From Spartobacteria bacterium (GTDB lineage: Bacteria; Verrucomicrobiota; Verrucomicrobiia; Chthoniobacterales; UBA10450), in the NCBI GenBank assembly GCA_003167365.1, contig PMTM01000009.1, positions 80,191 to 144,190 of the forward strand: a DNA stretch of 64,000 nt, written 5' to 3'. Made by a program: the position numbers and the translations under genes. Under the pieces are notes generated by a model that was not told where the DNA came from, searched no databases, and was given only the letters and a program-made list of their open reading frames with translations. Positions 34,675 through 43,134 of this stretch are shown here, piece by piece. The stretch's first letter is position 1, and each line of letters begins with the position of its first letter.

Positions 34675-37224
34675 ATGGCGAATGATCCAGCGAATCCGCC
34701 CAACGAATATCCGGACATTATTGGAGCAAGGCCGACGAATCCTCTTGCCGCTGGATTTAAGCCATACATCCCGGCCTCAGCACACCTTCGGGAACTCACG
34801 CCGCTTCCCTTGATCGTCGGAACTCTGCTGGGAATGGTTTTCGGCGCTTCGTCGCTTTATCTCGTTCTCAAAGTCGGATTGACCGTGAGCGCTTCGATTC
34901 CGGTCGCTGTGCTTTCGATCACATTCTTTCGGCTTTTTTCCAAAATGGGTCTGCGCGACGCGAACATTCTGGAAAACAATATTGTCCAAACCGCCGGCTC
35001 CGCGGGCGAATCGATCGCGTTCGGCCTCGGCGTCACCATGCCTGCAATCATGATCCTCGGATTCGATCTCGAGATTACTCGCGTCATACTGGTGGCGATT
35101 CTCGGCGGATTGCTCGGCATCTTGATGATGATTCCGCTGCGCCGCGCGCTGATTGTCGATCAACACGGACTTCTGAAATATCCCGAAGGCACCGCCTGCG
35201 CCGAAGTTTTGAAAGCAGCAGCATCGAAAGAGTCGATGGCAATGGCGGATAAAACGCAAACCACTTCAAACGCGGCAATCGTGAACGAAGAAGCCGCCGG
35301 TGGCGGCAAGGTGATCTTTTCCGGATTCGGCATCGGCTTTCTTTATCAAGCCGCCATGGGCGCGTTCAAAATGTGGAAGGACACGCCGCAGAAAATTTTC
35401 GCCGCGCCGTTCGAGGCCGGATCGATCTCCGCGGAAATTTCGCCGGCGTTGCTCGGAGTCGGTTACATCATCGGCCCGCGGATCGCCTCGATCATGTGCG
35501 CCGGCGGCGTGCTCGCGTATCTCGTGCTCATTCCCGCGATCAAATTTTTCGGCGCACACACCACTGGCGCAATCGCCCCCGGAATGATGCCGATCAGCGA
35601 CATGTCGCCTAACGACATCCGCGGCGCATATATTCTTTACATCGGCGCGGGCGCGGTCGCCGCCGGCGGCATCATCAGTTTGTTGCGTTCGTTACCGACT
35701 ATTTGGCACGGATTGCGCGGGGGGCTGGCCGATCTCCGCGGCGGTCACGCCGCGAGTGCGAACGCGCCGCGCACTGACCGGGATTTGTCGATGAAAGTCG
35801 TCATTGGCGGCTGCCTTGTGATTATCGCCATCATCATGATCGTGCCGCAGTTGAATTTGCGATGGAACATCCTCGGCGCTCTTCTGATCGTCGCGTTCGG
35901 TTTTCTTTTTGTCACGGTCTCCTCGCGTTTGACCGGCGAGATCGGTTCCTCTTCGAATCCGATTTCGGGGATGACAGTGGCAACGCTGCTTTTGACCTGC
36001 CTCGTTTTTCTCTTCGTCGGCTGGACCGGGCCGCATTACTTCGTCACCGCGCTCTCCATCGGCGGCATTGTCTGTATCGCGGCCTCCAATGGCGGAACTA
36101 CCTCGCAAGATCTCAAAACTGGATTTCTCGTTGGATCGACCCCGAAGTTTCAACAAATCGCCATCCTCTGCGGCGCGCTCGCCTCCGCCATCGTGCTCGG
36201 CCCGATCCTGCTCAAGCTCAACGACGCCTACACCGTTTACGTTCCGGCGGTTACGTTCACTCGGATCGAAAAACAAATGCCCCCTCCCGCTGGCGTGCCA
36301 TTGCAGCCGTTTGATGAAAAAGTGAAACCGAATGGCGGCGGAACCTTTCGTTTGCTCCATGTCGGCGGTGCGGTGCCCGTCGCCGGAATGGACTCAGGAG
36401 ATTATCTTGTCGGGGACAACGGGAACATCTCCTACAAGATCGAAAGGAACTTTCCGCCTGACCTTCATGCTCCGCCGAACGAACTCGGGATTACGGAAAA
36501 GATCACTGGCCCGCAAGCTTCCTCAGACCAGAATACCTATCGCGTCTGGCAGCGCCTCGATTCCGCCGGCGGCCCGGCTCAACGCTTTCTGGTGAATGAC
36601 GAGGGCACCGTCACTTATCTTGTCGATCCAGGAATCAACGGCACGCATCACACGCGGCCCGATGGATCGGCCGTCGCGAAGTTCGATGCGCCCAAGGCGA
36701 CGTTGATGTCGTACATCATCAAAGGAATTCTCAGCCATAAACTTCCGTGGGCGCTTGTCCTGCTCGGCGTGATGATTTCAATCGTCCTCGAGATGAGCGG
36801 CATTCCCTCGCTTGCCTTCGCCGTCGGCGTATATCTCCCGCTCTCATCATCCAGCCCGATTTGGATCGGAGGAATCGTCCGCTGGCTGGTCGATCGCTAT
36901 TTGCGAGTAAAATTCCACCACAAGAATTTGTCGGAGACAGAAATGATCGCCGAAGGAGATAAGAGTCCCGGTGTGTTACTCGCGTCCGGCTACATTGCCG
37001 GCGGCGCGCTTGCTGGAATCGTCATCGCATTCATGGCCGGCGTGCCCAGCCTCGCCGATATCAGCAGCCGAATCGAAGATTGGTCCACCGCGAAAAACCC
37101 ATTCTTCGCCGGTGCAAACTCAGACTTGCTCGCCACACTTCCCTTCATCATTCTCTGCGTTCTGCTCTACCTCACCGGCCGCGATATCATTCTCGCTGCG
37201 CGAGCAAGAACGGCGAAGAGCTAA
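34675..37224 (+). CDS. OPT family oligopeptide/metal-chelate transporter with large extra loop domain
   Basis: 849 residues from ATG at 34675. About fourteen or more membrane helices; typical OPT stretches are LTPLPLIVGTLLGMVFGASS followed by LYLVLKVGLTVSASIPVAVL (about 39-79), YPEGTACAEVLKA (about 166-178) and SNGGTTSQDLKTGFLVGSTP (about 465-490). Between about residues 525 and 680 there is a soluble, Gly/Pro-rich domain (RLLHVGGAVPVAGMDSGDYL; FLVNDEGTVTYLVDPGINGT) not usual at this site. OPT proteins import peptides or metal-siderophore complexes by proton symport. It overlaps the convergent nagZ stop by 4 bp. Confidence 0.88.
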   Translation: MANDPANPPNEYPDIIGARPTNPLAAGFKPYIPASAHLRELTPLPLIVGTLLGMVFGASSLYLVLKVGLTVSASIPVAVLSITFFRLFSKMGLRDANILENNIVQTAGSAGESIAFGLGVTMPAIMILGFDLEITRVILVAILGGLLGILMMIPLRRALIVDQHGLLKYPEGTACAEVLKAAASKESMAMADKTQTTSNAAIVNEEAAGGGKVIFSGFGIGFLYQAAMGAFKMWKDTPQKIFAAPFEAGSISAEISPALLGVGYIIGPRIASIMCAGGVLAYLVLIPAIKFFGAHTTGAIAPGMMPISDMSPNDIRGAYILYIGAGAVAAGGIISLLRSLPTIWHGLRGGLADLRGGHAASANAPRTDRDLSMKVVIGGCLVIIAIIMIVPQLNLRWNILGALLIVAFGFLFVTVSSRLTGEIGSSSNPISGMTVATLLLTCLVFLFVGWTGPHYFVTALSIGGIVCIAASNGGTTSQDLKTGFLVGSTPKFQQIAILCGALASAIVLGPILLKLNDAYTVYVPAVTFTRIEKQMPPPAGVPLQPFDEKVKPNGGGTFRLLHVGGAVPVAGMDSGDYLVGDNGNISYKIERNFPPDLHAPPNELGITEKITGPQASSDQNTYRVWQRLDSAGGPAQRFLVNDEGTVTYLVDPGINGTHHTRPDGSAVAKFDAPKATLMSYIIKGILSHKLPWALVLLGVMISIVLEMSGIPSLAFAVGVYLPLSSSSPIWIGGIVRWLVDRYLRVKFHHKNLSETEMIAEGDKSPGVLLASGYIAGGALAGIVIAFMAGVPSLADISSRIEDWSTAKNPFFAGANSDLLATLPFIILCVLLYLTGRDIILAARARTAKS

Positions 37225-38351
37225 TAGGTCTCAACTGGCGAGCGTTTGCCGTCTTCGGGGCTGCGGATAGCAGCGAGTTTTTCGCCGAGGACCGCAACGC
37301 GAAGGTCCCAGATTTCATGGTCGATCTTGCGGAAGCCGGCTTCAGAGAATTTGTCCGGCGGCGCGAGATTTTTTTTGAAACGCGAAACACTCTCCAGTGC
37401 CCGGTGAGTTTGATCAGATGGCAACTTTTCGAGTGTGCGATGCGCTTCGTCAATTGACGGCACGCGGTGACAGATCATGGCCAGATCGTTCCCGGCCGCG
37501 ATAGCGAGGCGGATGGTCTCTTCCAATCCGTACTCATTTAAGATCGCGCCCATGTCGAGATCGTCGGTCATGATCAAACCTTCGAAATTCATTTCTTCGC
37601 GGAGCAGTTGCGTTATCACGCGATGAGACAATGACGCGGGAGTTTTCTTCGGTTCGAAACAGGGATACCAACCGTGACAAATCATCATGCTATCGACGGG
37701 ATTCGTCGGACGGCTCGGAGATCCGTCCCTACCTACGAAGGCGCGAAAGACAGCGAGCTCTTCGCGGTCCAACTCTTCGCGGGTGCGCTCAATCTTTGGC
37801 AGATCGTGATGCGCATCGACGGTTGCCGCGGAGTAACCGGGAAAGTGTTTGCCGCAGCTCGTGATCCCCTGCTCTCGCATCGCGTGATTGAACGCGCCGG
37901 CGTTGCGAACAACTTGCTCGACCGTCTTACCGTAACAACGGCCACTCAACGAATTGTCGGCAGCGTCATCGAAGGAAATATCGAGCACTGGACAAAGATC
38001 GAGATTAAAACCGAACAGGCGCAGCAATCGTCCGGTGATGTCGCCGTGACGGCGGATAAGATCGATCTCGTCCTTTTCGCGCAATTGCTGAGCGTTCGGC
38101 GGTTCGTTGCCGATCAAACGCAATCGAGAAACGCGGCCGCCTTCCTGATCAATCGTGATGATCGGCTCGATCTCGGAGAGATCGCGCAAATCATCGATCA
38201 GTTTGCGCAGTTGCGAGGCGTTCTCGATGTTGCGCCCGAAAAGAATAAAACCGCCGGGCTGCACTCGCCGAAACAATTTCGCGGTTTCCGCATCCAGTTC
38301 TTTTCCCGGAACACCGGTAAGGATAAGTTGGCCAAGAGGATTATTGCTCAC
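37221..38351 (-). CDS. nagZ: Beta-N-acetylhexosaminidase (GH3), with in-frame repeat insertion
   Basis: 376 residues. GGFILFGRNIENASQLRKLI (about 33-52), IITIDQEGGRVSRL (about 64-77) and the KHFPGYSAATVDAHHDLP motif (about 168-185) with the catalytic His identify a NagZ-type GH3 enzyme; the nucleophile Asp is in LIMTDDLDMGAI (about 255-266). NagZ removes N-acetylglucosamine from muropeptides in cell-wall recycling. Residues about 206-216 (VGRDGSPSRPT) replace the family's short loop before DSMMICHGWYP and are encoded by a GTAGGGACGG palindrome (37704-37736). A partial duplicate of the N-terminal coding sequence lies upstream. Confidence 0.92.
   Translation of the reverse strand: MSNNPLGQLILTGVPGKELDAETAKLFRRVQPGGFILFGRNIENASQLRKLIDDLRDLSEIEPIITIDQEGGRVSRLRLIGNEPPNAQQLREKDEIDLIRRHGDITGRLLRLFGFNLDLCPVLDISFDDAADNSLSGRCYGKTVEQVVRNAGAFNHAMREQGITSCGKHFPGYSAATVDAHHDLPKIERTREELDREELAVFRAFVGRDGSPSRPTNPVDSMMICHGWYPCFEPKKTPASLSHRVITQLLREEMNFEGLIMTDDLDMGAILNEYGLEETIRLAIAAGNDLAMICHRVPSIDEAHRTLEKLPSDQTHRALESVSRFKKNLAPPDKFSEAGFRKIDHEIWDLRVAVLGEKLAAIRSPEDGKRSPVETY
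37704..37736. repeat. GTAGGGACGG palindrome inside nagZ
   Basis: On the coding strand GTAGGTAGGGACGGATCTCC then GAGCCGTCCGACG: a GGACGG/CCGTCC hairpin. The same element occurs at 38388-38413 upstream of nagZ, read in the same frame there (GRDGPPGRPK against GRDGSPSRPT). Confidence 0.75.
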
Positions 38352-38431
38352 GCTTTGATTCTGGTGATCTATCGCGATGCTGATTTCGGACGTCCCGGCG
38401 GTCCATCCCTACCAAGGATAAGTTGACCAAG
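38319..38431. repeat. Near-identical 18-bp direct repeats flanking nagZ start, with a GTAGGGACGG palindrome
   Basis: AAGGATAAGTTGGCCAAG (38319-38336, inside nagZ codons for LGQLIL) and AAGGATAAGTTGACCAAG (38414-38431) differ at one base. The palindrome 38388-38413 abuts the second copy. On the reverse strand the outer copy reads MKGDSLGQLILGRDGPPGRP, a truncated imitation of the NagZ N-terminus (MSNNPLGQLILTG). Confidence 0.65.
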
Positions 38432-38550
38432 CGAATCGCCCTTCATACTCTCCCAACCTAGATGTCGATCTCGCGCGCGGAAAACAAAAAACGTCTCGGC
38501 CGCGCGTTCTTCTTCTTCGGAATCGGCGCGACCGCTCGCGTCATCACGCC

Positions 38551-39117
38551 TTGAGAAAGATCGGCATTTACGGCGGCACCTTCGATCCGATTCATCACGG
38601 GCATTTGATTTTGGCGCGCGAAGCACTCGAAACATTGGAGCTGGAGAAAGTGATTTTTGTTCCCGCGGCCGTTTCGCCGCTCAAGGAATCTCCGGCGGCG
38701 TGCGCGGAAGTTCGACTATCGATGTTGCGCGCGGCAGTCGAAGGCGAAACAGGTTTCACGGTGGATGATTGCGAACTGCTTCGGCCACCGCCGTCTTACG
38801 CCATCGATACGGTGGAAGAGATTCGAAAACGGGAGAGCAGCGCGGAAATTGTTTATCTTATCGGTGAAGACAACATTGCCACGCTCACACGGTGGCATCG
38901 CGTGAAGGAGCTTCAAACATTAGTCCGCTTCGTCGTCCTCGAACGAACGAGTTTTGAAACGAAGCATGGTTATGAAGTCGTGCACCGCAAGATCGATATC
39001 TCCGCCACGGATATCAGGAAGCGAGTTGCATCCGGTCGATCCATTCGTTATCTCGTACCGGCAATGGTCGAAGAGATTATTCGCCGAGAGAATCTTTACC
39101 GGGAGAACCAAAGATAA
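38551..39117 (+). CDS. nadD: Nicotinate-nucleotide adenylyltransferase
   Basis: 188 residues from a TTG start at 38551. The nucleotidyltransferase motif GIYGGTFDPIHHGHLILARE (about 4-23) and the C-terminal ISATDIRKRVASGRSIRYLVP (about 150-170) are diagnostic. The enzyme adenylates nicotinate mononucleotide in NAD synthesis. The downstream rsfS start overlaps the stop, giving the common nadD-rsfS pair. Confidence 0.95.
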   Translation: MRKIGIYGGTFDPIHHGHLILAREALETLELEKVIFVPAAVSPLKESPAACAEVRLSMLRAAVEGETGFTVDDCELLRPPPSYAIDTVEEIRKRESSAEIVYLIGEDNIATLTRWHRVKELQTLVRFVVLERTSFETKHGYEVVHRKIDISATDIRKRVASGRSIRYLVPAMVEEIIRRENLYRENQR

Positions 39118-39476
39118 CCGCCGAAAATCTAGCAAAGACCTGCGCGGAATCCGCCTCGAACAAAAAGGCGGAAGACATCGTCGTGCTGGATCTTCGAGAA
39201 ATCTCCACCTTCACGGATTTCTTCGTCATCTGCTCGGCCAACTCGGAGCCGCAGCTCAAAGCCATCGCTGGTGAAATTGAAGCGCGACTAAAGGAAGATC
39301 ACGGCGTTCGCGCGGCCGCGGTAGACGGTTTTCCGGCCAGCCAGTGGATCGTGCTCGATTATCTGCAGGTGGTCGTCCACATCTTCCATCGCGATAAGCG
39401 CGAATTCTACAGTCTCGAGAGCCTGTGGGGCGACGCGACGCGCCTCCAATGGGAACCAGCCACGTCCGCGCGTTGA
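39114..39476 (+). CDS. rsfS: Ribosome silencing factor, probable AUA start
   Basis: About 120 residues. EDIVVLDLREISTFTDFFVI (about 21-40), VDGFPASQWIVLDYLQVVVH followed by IFHRDKREFYSLESLWGDA (about 73-111) match RsfS, which binds ribosomal protein L14 and blocks subunit joining in starvation. The family's N-terminal helix (here TAENLAKTCAESASNKKAED) is encoded upstream of the first GTG (39183), and no ATG, GTG or TTG exists in frame before it. An ATA at 39114, overlapping the nadD stop and 7 nt after GGGAGA, is the best start. If not, the helix would be lost. Confidence 0.85.
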   Translation: MTAENLAKTCAESASNKKAEDIVVLDLREISTFTDFFVICSANSEPQLKAIAGEIEARLKEDHGVRAAAVDGFPASQWIVLDYLQVVVHIFHRDKREFYSLESLWGDATRLQWEPATSAR

Positions 39477-39496
39477 TGCGAACGCAGCGCTCTATC

Positions 39497-40216
39497 TTAT
39501 TTCGCGGTCGCCGACGGTGAAGAAGCTGCGCTGCCTCCAGGCTGTTTGACATCGAGCAGCTCGACCTCAAAGATCAAAGTCGAATTCGGAGCGATATCGG
39601 CACCAGCCGCACGTTCGCCATAAGCCAGGCTCGACGGAATAAAAAGCTGATATTTTGATCCAGCCTTCATTAATTGCAGCGCTTCGGTCCATCCCTTGAT
39701 CACGCCGTTAACCGGAAATGATGCCGGCTGGCCGCGCTTGTACGAGCTGTCGAACTCGGTGCCGTTAATCAACGTGCCGCGGTAGTGCACGGTCACAGTA
39801 TCCGTCACCTTCGGCTGCGCGCCGCTGCCTTCTTTGATCACTTTGTATTGCAAACCGCTCGCAGTCGTCTTCACACCGCTCTTGCTCTTGTTCTCAGCGA
39901 GAAATTTCACGCCGTCCGCCACATTTTTTTCACCCACGGCTTTTTGTTTGTCTTCCATTTGTTTGCTCCAAGCTTCCATGGTTTCCTGCATTTCCTTTTC
40001 GCTTAAGGCCGGCTGCTTGCCGCTGAGGGCGTCTTTAAGTCCGGCGAGCACGGCGTCAGGATTAAGGTCCTGGCCTTGCTTTTTGAAATTGCTGCCGACA
40101 CTCAGCCCGACGCTGTAGCTTACCTTATCCTTTAGGTCTTTCAGTTGCGGTTTGTCTTCTCCAAACCCTATGGAAGCTAGAGAAAGAATTGCGGTAGTGA
40201 TGATAAGACGTCGCAT
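39497..40216 (-). CDS. FKBP-type peptidyl-prolyl isomerase, exported (Mip/FkpA-like)
   Basis: 239 residues. A signal peptide (MRRLIITTAILSLASIGFG) precedes an FKBP N-terminal dimerisation region (KDKVSYSVGLSVGSNFKKQG; alpha helices to about 115) and an FKBP catalytic domain: VTVHYRGTLINGTEFDSSYK (about 142-161), GWTEALQLMKAGSKYQLFIP (about 175-194) and LIFEVELLDV (about 216-225). It should act in the periplasm on prolyl bonds of envelope proteins. The C-terminus is a Ser/Ala tail. Confidence 0.92.
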   Translation of the reverse strand: MRRLIITTAILSLASIGFGEDKPQLKDLKDKVSYSVGLSVGSNFKKQGQDLNPDAVLAGLKDALSGKQPALSEKEMQETMEAWSKQMEDKQKAVGEKNVADGVKFLAENKSKSGVKTTASGLQYKVIKEGSGAQPKVTDTVTVHYRGTLINGTEFDSSYKRGQPASFPVNGVIKGWTEALQLMKAGSKYQLFIPSSLAYGERAAGADIAPNSTLIFEVELLDVKQPGGSAASSPSATAK

Positions 40217-40270
40217 AAGAGTGGAATTGTCAATGCAGTTGTTTAGAATCCCGGCGGCTGAGAAAGTTGC

Positions 40271-41104
40271 ATGCTAATGGATAAACACCACCCGTCAAGG
40301 ACACGAAGCCGCTGGTCCGTTCGGCTATCATTTCTTGCGGCGATTCTTTGCAGTTTCCTTCCGATACGGGCGCTTCCGGCGATCGGTTTGTCGGATGCAG
40401 AAGCTCTTCGGACTGGTAAGAAAATCTGGCAGAATGAGTGTAACGGAACGGTCGCAGGTTTGACCTCCTGGAATGCCGGCGAGGACTTTGCTTCGTTGGG
40501 CATCGGTCACTTCATCTGGTATCCAAAGGGAAAGCGCGGGCCGTTCGAGGAGAGTTTCCCGAAACTGGTAAGCTTCATTTCCGGGCGCGGCGCGAAGCTG
40601 CCGAAATTGCTGCTGGGCGTGGGAGAACTTCCGTGCCCGTGGAATTCGCGCGCCGAATTCCTTCGAGCCCAGCAAACTTCGGAGATGAAACAATTGCGAC
40701 AATTCCTGGTCGACACGGTCGATCTTCAAGCTGAGTTTTTGGTCAAACGGCTCGAGAATGCATTGCCCAAGATGTTAAATGAAGCACCAGCCGCGGAGCA
40801 CGAGGATATAAGAAAACAATTCGAGCGCATGACCGGTACGCCGGAGGGATGCTACGCCCTGGTTGATTACGTGAATTTCAAAGGCGAAGGCGTGCTGCAC
40901 ACGGAGCGCTATCGCGACCAAGGCTGGGGCTTGCTCCAGGTGCTCGAAGGGATGCACGGATCCGGTGCCGGCGCCGCAGGCGAATTCTCCCGCTCGGCCG
41001 CCACCGTCCTGGCCCGCCGTGTCCAAAACGCGCCACCGGAAAGAAAAGAATCTCGGTGGTTATCGGGTTGGCTTAATCGCGTGAGCGGCTACAGTCGCGG
41101 TTGA
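40271..41104 (+). CDS. Exported protein with lysozyme-like motif
   Basis: 277 residues. A signal peptide (SVRLSFLAAILCSFLPIRALPA, about 16-37) is followed by KKIWQNECNGTVAGLTSWNA followed by GEDFASLGIGHFIWYPKG (about 50-87). An early Glu followed by a SLGIGH motif recalls the E...GxGH catalytic pattern of phage-lysozyme/GH24 folds, but the rest does not match a family I know. The final stretch (RRVQNAPPERKESRWLSGWL) is basic. Its stop overlaps the next gene, an L,D-transpeptidase, which supports a peptidoglycan role (inference). Confidence 0.6.
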   Translation: MLMDKHHPSRTRSRWSVRLSFLAAILCSFLPIRALPAIGLSDAEALRTGKKIWQNECNGTVAGLTSWNAGEDFASLGIGHFIWYPKGKRGPFEESFPKLVSFISGRGAKLPKLLLGVGELPCPWNSRAEFLRAQQTSEMKQLRQFLVDTVDLQAEFLVKRLENALPKMLNEAPAAEHEDIRKQFERMTGTPEGCYALVDYVNFKGEGVLHTERYRDQGWGLLQVLEGMHGSGAGAAGEFSRSAATVLARRVQNAPPERKESRWLSGWLNRVSGYSRG

Positions 41105-41106
41105 CT

Positions 41107-41742
41107 ATGCCGGCAATCCTCCTGAAATCGCTCTGCGCTGCTGGGACGGTCCTGGCCGTTTCTTTCGCCGCTGGTCAAACGCGGCCCTCGACGCCTCCCG
41201 TCCAAAGCCGCCCCGCCGCGGCTTCCGGCCAAACTGTGCGCAAAGCCTCCGATCTCATCCGCAAGCAAGATCCGGTCAAAGTCAATCAATCGCTGCTCAA
41301 GCAAGCAACGCCCGATAACGTCCACATCGTTGTCTCGATTCCAAAACAGCGCGCCTACCTAATGATGGGAGAGCAAATCGTGATCGACGGTCCGATTTCA
41401 TCGGGCAAGAGCGGCCATAGTTCGCCCACGGGCCATTTCACTGTTCTCGAAAAAGATCCCAACCATCATTCCAGCATCTACGGCGATTTCATCGATCGAA
41501 GCGGCCGGACCGTGCGTGCCGGAGTGAGTGCTCGCATCGATTCCGCGCCCAGCGGCACGCACTTTGCCGGCGCGACCATGAAATGGTTCTTACGCCTCAC
41601 TGGCGACGGCGTCGGAATGCACATCGGAATTTTGCCGGGATATCCCGCATCGCACGGCTGTATTCGCGAGTCGGTCGAGGGGGCGAAACTATTTTACGAT
41701 CACGTCAAGGTCGGCACGCCGGTCGACGTAGGCGACTACTAG
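41107..41742 (+). CDS. L,D-transpeptidase (YkuD domain), exported
   Basis: 211 residues from ATG at 41107. A signal peptide (MPAILLKSLCAAGTVLAVSFAAG) and Pro/Ala linker lead to a YkuD domain: IVVSIPKQRAYLMMGEQIVI (about 75-94), SSGKSGHSSPTGHFTVLEKD (about 99-118) and the catalytic MHIGILPGYPASHGCIRES (about 170-188, Cys184). The enzyme cross-links or anchors peptidoglycan peptides. A TTG at 41101 is also possible but less likely. A hairpin (GCGGCTGTCCTCAGCCGC plus ATCTTTT, about 41771-41797) follows and may terminate the pair. Confidence 0.92.
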   Translation: MPAILLKSLCAAGTVLAVSFAAGQTRPSTPPVQSRPAAASGQTVRKASDLIRKQDPVKVNQSLLKQATPDNVHIVVSIPKQRAYLMMGEQIVIDGPISSGKSGHSSPTGHFTVLEKDPNHHSSIYGDFIDRSGRTVRAGVSARIDSAPSGTHFAGATMKWFLRLTGDGVGMHIGILPGYPASHGCIRESVEGAKLFYDHVKVGTPVDVGDY

Positions 41743-41824
41743 GTCAAGATCGACGTCGTTCTGCGATGTAGCGGCGGCTGTCCTCAGCCGCATCTTTTCC
41801 CTGCGCTCGCCGCAGCGAGCGCCT

Positions 41825-43066
41825 CTACACTTCTGTCCTCAACTTCTTGCGCAGCAATTCGAAAGCGGCCTGCGCGGTCATCTGCTTGAATGTCTCACGG
41901 TCGCTGGGGAAAAAGAATCTTCGCGCGATTGTTTCCTGGTCCGTAGAAGCCAACGCAACGTGAACCGTGCCGGCGGGTTTTTCGACCGAGCCGCCAGTCG
42001 GTCCAGCGATTCCTGTCGTGGCGATAGCATAGGTCGATCTCGCACGCGCCCGTGCCCCCTCGGCCATGGCGCGCGCCACTGGCTCGCTGACTGCACCGTG
42101 TTTTTTGATCAGATCTGAAACGAGACCAAGCGCGTCAACTTTCGCGTCGTTTGAGTAGGTGACATAAGCCGCGAGAAATACCGCGGACGCACCCGGGACA
42201 TTGGTGATGCGATGCGCGAGCAAACCCCCAGTGCAAGATTCCGCCAGGGCGATTGTCTCTTTTCGCTCGGTAAGCAGCTTTACAATTACTTCTTCGAGCG
42301 ATTCATCATTTGTGGAGAAGATCGACGATCCCAACTTGCTTCGGATAATCGCATCTGCTCGATCGACGCCGGCGGCTTCTCCGATAATGCGCAGGTCCAC
42401 TTCTGCGGGTCGCGCACAATAGCCAAGTTCGATGCCCGGGATCGCAAGGATCTCTTCCCCGATTGCTTCTTCGATAATCGATTCGCCAGTCATCGCGATT
42501 TTGTACAACCGGCGACTCAATTTCAAAGAAGCCGGCACAATCGAGCGCAAAATCGACATGACTGATTCGCAAAACATCGGCTGTAACTCACGCGGTGGAC
42601 CAGGTAGCAGAAAAAGATGAGGCGAGCGAATCCGTGGATTGACGTCTTTCCGTAGGTACAACCCAGGCGCGGTGCCGTTCTCGTTGGTTAAGACTCGCGC
42701 ACCAGCAGGAACGTCGGCTTGCCGCGGAATGCGATTTGTCGATCGGATGCTGCGTTTGGACAACCGCTCGGAAATTGCGGTCATCACGGCATCGTCACGA
42801 CGCAATTCAAGGCCAAGCAGTTCCGCCACAATTTCGCGAGTGATGTCATCGCTGGTCGGGCCGAGACCGCCAGTAACAAAAATAATTTCCGCGCGTAAGA
42901 ATAGTTCGTTGAGCGCGTCTCGGATCGCCGTTCCGTCCGGGACCGTCCGCTGTTCGTCAATCCGCAGTCCCAGTGGGAGAATCTGATGCGAGATGAAACT
43001 CAGGTGTTTGTCCTGCACATCGCCGAGCAGAAGCTCAGTGCCGGTGTTTATTAGAACGGTCCGCAC
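41825..43066 (-). CDS. cinA: CinA family protein (molybdopterin-binding plus NMN amidohydrolase)
   Basis: 413 residues from GTG at 43066, giving VRTVLINTGTELLLGDVQDK at the N-terminus as in other CinA proteins. A longer frame to 43126 would be encoded by a low-complexity repeat and is rejected. The N-terminal MoCF-like domain has FVTGGLGPTSDDITREIV (about 61-78) and LLPGPPRELQPMF. The C-terminal domain has ALAESCTGGLLAHRITNVPG followed by ASAVFLAAYVTYSN (about 265-300), the signature of nicotinamide-mononucleotide deamidase, and TTGIAGPTGGSVEKPAGTV. Role: NMN salvage or ADP-ribose hydrolysis; linked to competence in some species. Confidence 0.92.
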   Translation of the reverse strand: MRTVLINTGTELLLGDVQDKHLSFISHQILPLGLRIDEQRTVPDGTAIRDALNELFLRAEIIFVTGGLGPTSDDITREIVAELLGLELRRDDAVMTAISERLSKRSIRSTNRIPRQADVPAGARVLTNENGTAPGLYLRKDVNPRIRSPHLFLLPGPPRELQPMFCESVMSILRSIVPASLKLSRRLYKIAMTGESIIEEAIGEEILAIPGIELGYCARPAEVDLRIIGEAAGVDRADAIIRSKLGSSIFSTNDESLEEVIVKLLTERKETIALAESCTGGLLAHRITNVPGASAVFLAAYVTYSNDAKVDALGLVSDLIKKHGAVSEPVARAMAEGARARARSTYAIATTGIAGPTGGSVEKPAGTVHVALASTDQETIARRFFFPSDRETFKQMTAQAAFELLRKKLRTEV

Positions 43067-43073
43067 AGCAGAG

Positions 43074-43134
43074 AACGTCCAACGCCCAACCCTCCTTCGC
43101 AAGGCTACGGCGTGACCGGCGCTCAACGTCCAAT
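43074..43134 (+). repeat. Low-complexity AACGTCCAACGCCCAAC repeat
   Basis: AACGTCCAACGCCCAAC at 43075-43090 and GCTCAACGTCCAATC at 43120-43134. Same repeat type as 10931, 29708 and 31534. The rest of the gap to clpX shows no gene. Confidence 0.5.

Noticed and set aside
38369..38635. Reverse-strand ORF of 88 residues upstream of nagZ
   Set aside because: It is Arg/Ser-rich, overlaps the nadD start region and its end is a repeat-derived copy of the NagZ N-terminus, so it is not taken as a gene.
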